From: Paenibacillus nuruki
GTDB taxonomy: Bacteria; Bacillota; Bacilli; Paenibacillales; Paenibacillaceae
Direction of reading: 5' to 3'
DNA length: 64,000 nucleotides
NCBI RefSeq assembly: GCF_001721045.1
Contig: NZ_MDER01000034.1
Span: forward strand, 93,926-157,925
Shown here: positions 46,311 through 54,407 of the stretch, piece after piece
How the letters are laid out: the number at the start of each line of letters is the position of its first letter
Position numbering within the stretch: the first letter of the stretch is position 1
Program-made: the position numbers and the translations under genes
The notes under the pieces: generated by a model
Told to the model about the DNA's origin: nothing
Database searches by the model: none
The model's input: only the letters and a program-made list of their open reading frames with translations

Positions 46311-47342
46311 ATGAGCGAAATCGTCCAAATGCAAGAACATTTGCTTGCTTTGAAATCCGAAGCACTGGAAGTATTAGAAAAAGTAGCCACACCGAAAGAA
46401 CTAGCAGATCTACGTGTTAAATACTCTGGTAAAAAAGGAGCTTTAACCGAAGTTTTACGTGGTATGGGTAAGCTTAGTGCTGAAGAACGTCCTGTTGTGG
46501 GTCAAGTGGCTAATGAAGTGCGTGAAGCGATCGAAGAAGTGATCAATCGCAAACAAGAAGAATTTGTACGTGCAGAGACCAACGAACGTCTTGCTGCTGA
46601 AAAAATCGATGTGACATTGCCTGGTCGTGGATTGCCACAAGGCGGTATCCATCCGATCAACAAAGTAATCGAACAAATGGAAGATATTTTCCTGGGCATG
46701 GGATACAGCGTAGCTGAAGGTCCTCAAGCAGAAAGTGATTATTATAACTTTGAAGCATTGAATTTGCCAAAAAATCATCCTGCTCGTGATATGCAAGATT
46801 CTTTCTATCTGACCGATGAATTGTTGATGCGTACCCATACTTCTCCTGTGCAGATTCGTGCGATGGAAGCGGCTAAAGGAAAAGCACCTTTGAAAGTGAT
46901 TTGCCCGGGTGCTGTATATCGTCGTGATGATGACGATGCGACTCACTCTTTCCAATTTTTCCAAATCGAAGGATTGGTGATTGATAAAGGGATTCGTATG
47001 AGTGATCTTAAAGGAACATTACTTCAATTTGCTCGTGAAATGTTCGGAGAGTCTACTGAAATTCGTTTGCGTCCTAGCTTTTTCCCTTTCACAGAGCCTA
47101 GCGTAGAAGTTGACGTTACCTTTGTGAAAAAGAATGGTGAACGCATCTGGATCGAAGTGTTAGGTTGCGGTATGGTTCATCCTAAAGTGTTAGAAATGGG
47201 CGGTTTTGACCCTGAAGTATATAGTGGATTTGCATTTGGTATCGGTGTAGAACGGATAGCTATTCTAAAATACGGTATTGACGATATTCGTCATTTCTAC
47301 AGTAACGATATGCGTTTCCTTAAACAATTCTCACGTATCTAA
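46311..47342 (+). CDS. pheS: Phenylalanyl-tRNA synthetase alpha subunit
   Basis: Class II synthetase catalytic subunit of the (alpha-beta)2 enzyme. 343 residues. N-terminal coiled coil (about 1-85) that contacts tRNA; then motif 1 region [14 protein letters not shown], motif 2 with [19 protein letters not shown], the [12 protein letters not shown] block and motif 3 [23 protein letters not shown] precedes the ATG. Followed by pheT after 19 bases. Confidence 0.98.
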   Translation: MSEIVQMQEHLLALKSEALEVLEKVATPKELADLRVKYSGKKGALTEVLRGMGKLSAEERPVVGQVANEVREAIEEVINRKQEEFVRAETNERLAAEKIDVTLPGRGLPQGGIHPINKVIEQMEDIFLGMGYSVAEGPQAESDYYNFEALNLPKNHPARDMQDSFYLTDELLMRTHTSPVQIRAMEAAKGKAPLKVICPGAVYRRDDDDATHSFQFFQIEGLVIDKGIRMSDLKGTLLQFAREMFGESTEIRLRPSFFPFTEPSVEVDVTFVKKNGERIWIEVLGCGMVHPKVLEMGGFDPEVYSGFAFGIGVERIAILKYGIDDIRHFYSNDMRFLKQFSRI

Positions 47343-47361
47343 TATAAAGGAGTGAATAGCA

Positions 47362-49803
47362 GTGAAAGTATCTACACAATGGCTGTCTCAATATGTTTCT
47401 TTGGATCAAGTCACTCCAGAAGAACTAGCAGAGCGCATTACACGTTCTGGAATCGAAATCGATAGCGTTGAATACCGTAATCAAGGGATTACAAACGTTG
47501 TTGTTGGTTATGTGAAAAGTAAAGAAAAGCATCCAGATGCAGACAAATTAAACGTCTGTGTAATTGATGCCGGACAAGGTGAAGACTTACAGATCGTATG
47601 TGGTGCTAAAAATATCGATGCTGGACAAAAAGTTCCAGTCGCTCTTGTAGGTGCTAAATTACCGGGCGGTATGGATATCAAAAAAGCCAAGTTGCGTGGC
47701 GTATTATCTCAAGGGATGATCTGTTCTGCCAAAGAACTAGGTATTAACGATAAATTGCTTCCTAAAGATCAACAAGAAGGTATTTTGGTTCTACCTGAAC
47801 ATACAGAAATCGGTACACCGATTGTAGAATTACTTGGCTTGGACGATGCTGTACTTGATTTCGATCTAACACCGAATCGTTCTGACTGCTTGAGTATGCT
47901 AGGTGCAGCTTATGAAGTAGGCGCTATTCTAGGTCGTGATGTACAATTGCCAGAATTGAATTTTGTAGAAGCTGGTGATGCAGCGGCAGATCATATTTCG
48001 GTAAACATTGAAGCGACAGAGCAATGTAGTCACTTCTCAGCTCGTTATATCAGCGGGATCACAGTTGGAGCTTCTCCACTATGGTTACAAAACCGTCTGA
48101 TTGCAGCAGGGATTCGTCCGATTAGTAATATTGTCGATATTACCAACTTCGTGATGTTAGAATACGGACAACCTCTACATGCTTATGATGCAGACAAATT
48201 AAATCAAGGTGCAATTGAAGTACGGATGGCACGTGAAGGCGAAGTTCTTAACACATTAGATGATCAAGAACGTAAATTAGATGATCGTATGTTACTGATT
48301 ACAAGTGGTGGACAGCCTGTAGGCCTTGCTGGCGTTATGGGTGGTGCTGATACAGAAGTGACAGCCTCTACTGTTAATATTTTGCTAGAATCTGCTAAGT
48401 TCGATGGTGGAACAATCCGCAAAACATCACGTCGTCTTGGGCTTCGTTCAGAAGCGAGTCAACGTTTTGAAAAAGAAGTCGATCCGTCTGCGATAGTACC
48501 AGCGCTTAATCGTGCAGCTGAATTGATCGTTCGTTATGGTCATGGATTGATTCACGAAGGTATTGTAGAAGAAGTGGTACAAGTAGCAGAAGAGAAAACA
48601 CTTCAGTTATCTTTGAGCAAATTAAATCGTTATTTAGGTACAGAATTGTCTTTACTTGAAATTAAAACGATCTTCTCCCGTCTTCAATTCCCTTATGGCG
48701 ATGTAGCACAAGACTTATTAGAAGTACGTGTTCCTACACGTCGTGGTGATATTGTACGCGATGTAGATTTAATCGAAGAAGTAGCTCGTTTATATGGATA
48801 TGATAATATTCCAACGACTTCGATTGAAGGCACAACAACACCAGGAGCATTGACCAAGTCTCAACGCTTGCGTCGTACTGTGCGTCATTTGCTAACTCAT
48901 GGTGGATATCAAGAAGCGATCACGTATTCGTTCACACATCCAGCCAAAAATGATCTGTTCCCGCAATTACGTGGAGAGCAACAACAAGTTGCCCTTGCGA
49001 TGCCGATGAGTGAAGATCGTAGTGTGCTACGGAGTACGTTGATTCCGCAGTTGTTAGAAACAGCTTCATTTAACCGCAATCGTAAACAGGAAAATCTAGC
49101 TTTATTTGAAATCGGAAGTGCGTTCTTCAGTTCTGAGCAAGAATTGACTCGTCAACCGACAGAAGTTCCTTTGCTTGGATTGCTACTTACAGGTAGACGC
49201 CAACAAGCACAATGGAATACAGGTAACGAACGTGTCGATTTCTTTGATCTTAAAGGTGCACTCGAAAGTCTACTTCAATATCTAGGACTACAATCACTGA
49301 TTACGTACAAAGCAGATCAACCACAAGGATTCCATCCAGGACGCTCTGCCTCTGTATATTTACAAGTAGGTAGTCAGCAACAATGGATTGGTGTGATTGG
49401 ACAGATTCATCCTGATATTCAGCGCGAATCCGATCTTGAAGATACGTATGTCGCAGAGATTCAATTGGCTCCATTGTATGAAGAAGCCGATGAGAAAATC
49501 GTATACAGCGAATTGCCACGTTACCCTTCAGTACAACGTGATATTGCTGTTGTAATCAAGGAAGAAGTAGCCGCAGGAGAATTACTAGCTTCTATTCGTT
49601 TGACTGCGAAAGAATTGTTAGAAACGGTACAAGTCTTTGATGTGTACACAGGCGACCGTGTAGGCGAAGGTAAGAAGAGTGTAGCGATTGCTATCGTATA
49701 TCGTCACGCTGAGCATACCTTAACAGATGAAGAAGTAACGGCTGTGCATGATCAAGTATTGACTGTATTATCTGAACAATTTGGTGCAGAACTACGTAAA
49801 TAA
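47362..49803 (+). CDS. pheT: Phenylalanyl-tRNA synthetase beta subunit
   Basis: 813 residues, full length. N-terminal EMAP-II-like tRNA-binding domain (HPDADKLNVCVID, IVCGAKNIDAGQKVPVALVGA, about 40-150), B3/B4 editing domain (FDLTPNRSDCLSMLG and the RLGLRSEASQRFEK block), B5 domain (VRVPTRRGDIVRDVDLIEEVARLYGY near 455-480), and the C-terminal ferredoxin-like anticodon-binding domain (YPSVQRDIAVV). GTG start; AAAGGAG about 10 bases upstream. Confidence 0.98.
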   Translation: MKVSTQWLSQYVSLDQVTPEELAERITRSGIEIDSVEYRNQGITNVVVGYVKSKEKHPDADKLNVCVIDAGQGEDLQIVCGAKNIDAGQKVPVALVGAKLPGGMDIKKAKLRGVLSQGMICSAKELGINDKLLPKDQQEGILVLPEHTEIGTPIVELLGLDDAVLDFDLTPNRSDCLSMLGAAYEVGAILGRDVQLPELNFVEAGDAAADHISVNIEATEQCSHFSARYISGITVGASPLWLQNRLIAAGIRPISNIVDITNFVMLEYGQPLHAYDADKLNQGAIEVRMAREGEVLNTLDDQERKLDDRMLLITSGGQPVGLAGVMGGADTEVTASTVNILLESAKFDGGTIRKTSRRLGLRSEASQRFEKEVDPSAIVPALNRAAELIVRYGHGLIHEGIVEEVVQVAEEKTLQLSLSKLNRYLGTELSLLEIKTIFSRLQFPYGDVAQDLLEVRVPTRRGDIVRDVDLIEEVARLYGYDNIPTTSIEGTTTPGALTKSQRLRRTVRHLLTHGGYQEAITYSFTHPAKNDLFPQLRGEQQQVALAMPMSEDRSVLRSTLIPQLLETASFNRNRKQENLALFEIGSAFFSSEQELTRQPTEVPLLGLLLTGRRQQAQWNTGNERVDFFDLKGALESLLQYLGLQSLITYKADQPQGFHPGRSASVYLQVGSQQQWIGVIGQIHPDIQRESDLEDTYVAEIQLAPLYEEADEKIVYSELPRYPSVQRDIAVVIKEEVAAGELLASIRLTAKELLETVQVFDVYTGDRVGEGKKSVAIAIVYRHAEHTLTDEEVTAVHDQVLTVLSEQFGAELRK

Positions 49804-49901
49804 TACATTTTGCTCTATAATCATACTGCTTAGATTCCCTACTTAAATGACTCTGTTATTAAAGAATCATGTTTGTTAGGGACTATAGCAGGAATTGACA
49901 A

Positions 49902-49938
49902 GGGTCGCATCGAATAACAATCGATGTGGCTTTTTTGT
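49902..49938 (+). terminator. Terminator of pheST
   Basis: GTCGCATCGA / TCGATGTGGC (one G-U) with TTTTTT. It lies 47 bases before the ZapA-headed gene. Confidence 0.85.
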
Positions 49939-49984
49939 CTACATCCAACTAGAATAAACAGAAGAAGTAAAGGAGGGCACGATT

Positions 49985-52900
49985 GTGACGACACCCGAAC
50001 GCATTAGAGTAAACGTGGATATTTATGGAACAACTTATAAATTAGTTGGCACGAGTGCCGATTATATGAGACAAATTGCTCGTTATGTAGACGAGCATAT
50101 GAACGATATATCGCAAGCCCATTCCCATTTAGATAAAGCCAAATTGGCTGTATTAGCAGCAGTACACATGGCAGAAGAATCAATTAATGCTCAAGTGAAC
50201 CAATCCGAATTTGATCAAGCGATTGCAGAGCAACAGCGTTTAAATACAGAATTAGAGCAACTACAGACTGTACAAACGCAACAACAGGAATTAATACAGA
50301 AATTGCAACAGGAAAATAAACAACAAGTCAGTACTAATGAACAGTTGCAAAAGAGTATTAAAGAAACATCGGCTCAATTGGCACAGACTCAGCAAAAGCT
50401 GACGTCGACAGAAGGACAAAACAAACAATTACAACAACAAAACCAAGAACACAAATTAAATAATGAACAAATACAGCATAAATGGAAAATAGCAGAAGAA
50501 GCACTTCAAAAAGCATTGAAGTCGAATGTAGATCTAGAGCAGAATCTGCAACAAACAACAGAAAATTTACGCAGTGAAATTAACCTTTTGACTGAAAATG
50601 AAGAAGTTGCCAGTTTGCGAGTGATGGAGTTAGAAGAGCAAGTACAGCTTTTACAACAACAACATGATCGTATTCAACAAGATCATGCCGAACTGGAGGA
50701 AAATAATAACCGCACATTAACTGAATTAAAAGCGTTAGAAGAACAGCAACAGCTACTCACTAAAGAATTGTCTGAAGCGCAAGAAGAATCAGAGACATGG
50801 CGTGAATTGTCTGTACAACAAGAACAAGAGTTGCAGACTGTTCAGACAAATCTATCTACTTTGCAAGAGCAACAACAAGGATTAGAACAACAACTAAATA
50901 CGTCTCAACAAGAATTGACACAGGTACAAGAGCAATTGAATACAGCGCAACAAGAAATAGAATCATCCAAAGAGGAATCGAATCGCTGGTATGAATTGGC
51001 GCAACAACAAGAGCAAGAAGTACAGAAAGTACAAGCCGAATTAACTCAAGTTCAAGAACAACGTCATACGTTAGAAGAACAAGCGAATGCTGCCAAAGAA
51101 CAAATCTCTATTTTGCATCAACAATTAGCAGATGCCAAAAACGAAGTATCTGCAACCAAGCAAAGATTGGAAACGTGGCGTGAACTGTCCGGTCAACAAG
51201 AACAGGAAGTTGCACGTATTCAAGCCGAATTATCTGAAGCACAAGAACAGCAAGTAGTACTCGAAGAGCAGCGTTTGGTAATCGAAGAACAACTGGGTGA
51301 ATTGGAAGAACAGAAGTCAGAACTGGATCAGCAGTTAACAGAACTACGACAAGAAAATACAACGATCCAAGAAGAAGTATCTACATGGCACGAATTATCT
51401 GAACAACAAGAACAAGAATTACAGACTGTTCAAGCCGAACTGGCACAGGTACAAGAGCAATATACAGCTCTGCAACAGCAGTACGATACTGTGCATGCAG
51501 AACATGAATCTTTACAAGCAACAAGTGAATTATTACGAACGGAGCATGAATCACTACAGAATCAAGCACAGACTTTACAAGAACAACAGACTCAGCTGAA
51601 TGAACAATTATTTACACTTCAAGAAACATTAACACGGACACAAGAAGAAGCGCGTACATGGCGTGAATTATCGGGACAACAGGAACAAGAAGTGACTGAT
51701 GTTCAAGCCGAATTAGCTCAAGTGCAAGAACAATATACAACATTACAACAACAGTCTGATCATATCCAGACCGAGCGTAATGATCTGGAAAATCAAGTGC
51801 ATGTACTGGAAACAGAGCAGTCCGATCTACAGCAACAACTAGTAGAACTCCAAGAAACATTAACAGTAACGCAAGAAGAAGTTAGTACTTGGCATGAGTT
51901 ATCTGCTCAACAAGAACAAGAAGTGACTCAAGTTCAAGCCGAACTAGCTCAGGTGCAAGAACAATATACAGCATTACAGCAACAGTCTAATCGTATCCAG
52001 ACCGAACGTAATGATCTGGAAAATCAAGTGCATGTACTGGAAACAGAGCAATCGAATGTACAGCAACAACTAGCTGAACTACAAGCTACATTAACTACTG
52101 CACAAGAAGAAGCGACTACTTGGCGTGAATTATCGGATCAACAAGAACAAGAAGTAGCTCAAATGCAAATGGAATTATTAAATAGCCAAGAACAACGGGT
52201 ATTGTTGCAACAGCAGTATGATGCTGTACAAGCAGAATATGAAGCTATGCAAGCGCAAGTGCACACATTAGAAGAACAGCAATCCGATCTCAGTCAACAA
52301 TTAGTAGAGATCAAAGAAACATTAGCTGTTGCTCAAGAAGAAGCAGATACATGGCGTGAGCTATCTGGACAGCAAGAGCAAGAAGCCCAGCGGATTCAAT
52401 CGGAATTAGTAGACACTCAAGAACAAGCGCGTACAGTAGAACAACAGAGAGTACAGTTAGAAGAGCAACATATCGCTCTGAATCAACAACTTCAGCAGAC
52501 ACAGCAAGAGTTGATCAGTGCACAAGAAGAAGCAGACACGTGGCGTGAACTGTCTAACCAGCAAGAGCAAGAAGTAGAGCAGGCTCAAGCCCAATCGTCT
52601 CAAGTTCGTGAGCAGGTTGAGCAGTTGGAAGAGCAGTTGCATGCACTGGAAGAACAACGTGCTCAACTGGAAACACAGCAATCGACACTGCATCAACAAT
52701 TAGAAGGTATCCAACAACAGCTGACAACAGCCGAAGAAGAAGCGACAACATGGCGTGACCTTTCTACTCAACAAGAAGAGGAGGCTCATCGTCTTCAGGC
52801 TCAATTAACAGCGGCTCAAGCCGAGCGTGAGAATTTGGAAGAACAACTACGTGTGAATGAAGAGCAACGTCAGATGTTGGAATATCAATATCAGGACTTG

Positions 52901-53623
52901 GAAGAATTGCAATCGGAGCGTATTCATCAGTTGCAAGAATTACAGCAACAGAAATCGACGATTCAAGAAGAGATGGAAATGTGGCGTGAGCGTGTTAGTG
53001 AACAAGAAGATGAGCTGAATACAGTACAAGCACAATGGTCACAAGAACAGCAACATCATCAAGATGCACAAGCTCAAGTAGCAACATTGAATCAAGAATT
53101 GGTTTCTTTACAAGATAAGCTCGGGCAACAAGAGCATATTTTGCAAGAAGCGAATACCCATATCGATCAATGGAACAACCGATATACTCAACTGGAAGAA
53201 GATTATCGGACAGTGAGTCGTAATGAAGAAGGATATTTGGAAGAAATCGGGCGTTTAGAACAGCAAAGTCATCAGTTGCGTCAAGAGTTAAATGAATGGC
53301 AACAACGTATTCAGGAGACAGAACAAGTTCAACAACAGCAAGCCCAACAGATTTTACAGTTGGAACAACAAGAACGTGAATGGCTTGAACAGCAAGGACA
53401 ACTGTCTACAGTAGAAGCGCAGAAGTCTGAAGAAATGCAAGAAATTTTGCAACAATATGAAGTGTCTTCACATCAATTGAGATTGGTTCATATTGAACTG
53501 GAAGATCAGCGTGAAGAGAAAGAACGTATTATCCGTGAACTTGAACAGCTTCGTGAACAGCATCATCGTTTGGAAATTGAGTACAATGAATGGATGGAAT
53601 TGATCGAGCAGGATCAGAATTAG
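49985..53623 (+). CDS. Giant ZapA-headed coiled-coil protein
   Basis: 1212 residues. Residues 5-70 are a ZapA domain (VNVDIYGTTYKLVGTS, MRQIARYVDEHM, KAKLAVLAAVHMAEE); normal ZapA is about 85-100 residues and bundles FtsZ. The rest is Gln/Glu-rich coiled coil with a repeat headed WRELSxQQEQE. Trp at 167, 272, 335, 398, 468, 559, 636, 713, 790, 853, 923, 1000, 1063, 1105, 1133 and 1203 are all a multiple of seven apart; only W1018 is out of phase. No Pro after residue 4, no Cys, no membrane helix. GTG start, AAGGAGGG seven bases upstream. It follows pheST as zapA does in Bacillus. Confidence 0.88.
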   Translation: MTTPERIRVNVDIYGTTYKLVGTSADYMRQIARYVDEHMNDISQAHSHLDKAKLAVLAAVHMAEESINAQVNQSEFDQAIAEQQRLNTELEQLQTVQTQQQELIQKLQQENKQQVSTNEQLQKSIKETSAQLAQTQQKLTSTEGQNKQLQQQNQEHKLNNEQIQHKWKIAEEALQKALKSNVDLEQNLQQTTENLRSEINLLTENEEVASLRVMELEEQVQLLQQQHDRIQQDHAELEENNNRTLTELKALEEQQQLLTKELSEAQEESETWRELSVQQEQELQTVQTNLSTLQEQQQGLEQQLNTSQQELTQVQEQLNTAQQEIESSKEESNRWYELAQQQEQEVQKVQAELTQVQEQRHTLEEQANAAKEQISILHQQLADAKNEVSATKQRLETWRELSGQQEQEVARIQAELSEAQEQQVVLEEQRLVIEEQLGELEEQKSELDQQLTELRQENTTIQEEVSTWHELSEQQEQELQTVQAELAQVQEQYTALQQQYDTVHAEHESLQATSELLRTEHESLQNQAQTLQEQQTQLNEQLFTLQETLTRTQEEARTWRELSGQQEQEVTDVQAELAQVQEQYTTLQQQSDHIQTERNDLENQVHVLETEQSDLQQQLVELQETLTVTQEEVSTWHELSAQQEQEVTQVQAELAQVQEQYTALQQQSNRIQTERNDLENQVHVLETEQSNVQQQLAELQATLTTAQEEATTWRELSDQQEQEVAQMQMELLNSQEQRVLLQQQYDAVQAEYEAMQAQVHTLEEQQSDLSQQLVEIKETLAVAQEEADTWRELSGQQEQEAQRIQSELVDTQEQARTVEQQRVQLEEQHIALNQQLQQTQQELISAQEEADTWRELSNQQEQEVEQAQAQSSQVREQVEQLEEQLHALEEQRAQLETQQSTLHQQLEGIQQQLTTAEEEATTWRDLSTQQEEEAHRLQAQLTAAQAERENLEEQLRVNEEQRQMLEYQYQDLEELQSERIHQLQELQQQKSTIQEEMEMWRERVSEQEDELNTVQAQWSQEQQHHQDAQAQVATLNQELVSLQDKLGQQEHILQEANTHIDQWNNRYTQLEEDYRTVSRNEEGYLEEIGRLEQQSHQLRQELNEWQQRIQETEQVQQQQAQQILQLEQQEREWLEQQGQLSTVEAQKSEEMQEILQQYEVSSHQLRLVHIELEDQREEKERIIRELEQLREQHHRLEIEYNEWMELIEQDQN
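51659..52120 (+). repeat. Tandem 231-base repeat inside the coiled-coil gene
   Basis: Units 51659-51889 and 51890-52120 each encode 77 residues beginning at Trp559 and Trp636; 63 of 77 residues are identical by my count. A third 77-residue unit (52121-52351) is more diverged. Long stretches such as the one encoding TERNDLENQVHVLETEQS are nearly identical in DNA. Confidence 0.85.
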
Positions 53624-53628
53624 ATAGC

Positions 53629-53688
53629 AAAATCCCTTTCTGCTTATCACTACGTATACTGGTGTAGTGAAACAGAAAGGGATTTTTT
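53629..53688. terminator. Bidirectional terminator
   Basis: AAAATCCCTTTCTG / CAGAAAGGGATTTTTT with an inner TCACTAC/GTAGTGA stem. Shared by the coiled-coil gene and the convergent cupredoxin gene. Confidence 0.92.
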
Positions 53689-53712
53689 GGCTACTAAAAT
53701 GAGTTCAGTCGA

Positions 53713-54159
53713 TTAAGCTTCATCTACGATCAATTTGGCAACCATTGTGCTATGACCAGAACCACACATAATCGAGCAAGCAATATCGAATTGACCTGCT
53801 TCTTGTGGAGTGACGGTTGCTGTTGTATTTTGAGAATCAAGATCGACATTGAGAGCAGGAATCATCACGCCGTGATTACCTTGTACACTTTCAAAAACGA
53901 TCTGTACAGGTTGCCCTTTTTTAACATGGTATTCTTTTTGATCAAATGCATAATTAGTCGCTTTGATCATCAATTGTTCTGTACCATCCGCAGGCGCTAC
54001 GCCGGTCTCGGTGACACCGCTTTGTGGTGGATTAGTAGCAGACTCATTTTTTTGACCACAAGCAGATAAAAGAACCATAACAGCGATCATCATACTAACG
54101 ATGATTAGTGTTCTTTTATAATGACTCATTTTGTGATTAGGGTTAGATGGTGTATACAT
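53713..54159 (-). CDS. Cupredoxin lipoprotein with a CuA-type copper site
   Basis: 148 residues. Hydrophobic helix and lipobox LSAC (Cys about 34), linker, then a cupredoxin beta-barrel like the soluble domain of cytochrome c oxidase subunit II. Ligands are arranged as in CuA: His in QGNHGVMIP and the cluster CSIMCGSGHSTM (Cys, Cys, His, Met). It lacks the two membrane helices of real subunit II. Likely an electron carrier or copper donor on the outer membrane face. GGAGGA is eight bases before the ATG. It is inserted between the zapA-like gene and mutS2. Confidence 0.85.
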   Translation of the reverse strand: MYTPSNPNHKMSHYKRTLIIVSMMIAVMVLLSACGQKNESATNPPQSGVTETGVAPADGTEQLMIKATNYAFDQKEYHVKKGQPVQIVFESVQGNHGVMIPALNVDLDSQNTTATVTPQEAGQFDIACSIMCGSGHSTMVAKLIVDEA

Positions 54160-54323
54160 GTATTATTCCTCCTATAGTGATATATGATGATAGTTGTTCG
54201 TAATATTCATAAATAGTATAACTCTGATCTACATAAAGAGTAACCGATATGGTCAAAATTTAAATCAAATATGGCTAAATAAAGAAATGATAAGTCTAAT
54301 GTATCATTTGGTATTTAAGTATT

Positions 54324-54351
54324 TTGTGAATATTTGGTCTAGATGTATAAT
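54324..54351 (+). promoter_or_regulatory. Candidate promoter of mutS2
   Basis: TTGTGA (54324-54329), 16 bases, TATAAT (54346-54351). The -35 is weak. mutS2 starts 57 bases on. Confidence 0.5.
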
Positions 54352-54407
54352 AAGAAGTAGTGCATTATATTATAAAGTAATTTGTTAGTTAGAGGAGTGT
54401 CATTACG

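Noticed and set aside
46455..46964. 169-codon minus-strand ORF
   Set aside because: It lies entirely antisense to pheS and its composition is that of a reverse-frame shadow.
51659..52351. Regular repeats that could suggest a CRISPR array
   Set aside because: Units are coding, 231 bases long, and have no spacer structure.
50241..53600. Minus-strand ORFs of 60-84 codons along the coiled-coil gene
   Set aside because: They are Leu/Val-rich shadows produced by the Gln/Glu-rich repeats on the plus strand.
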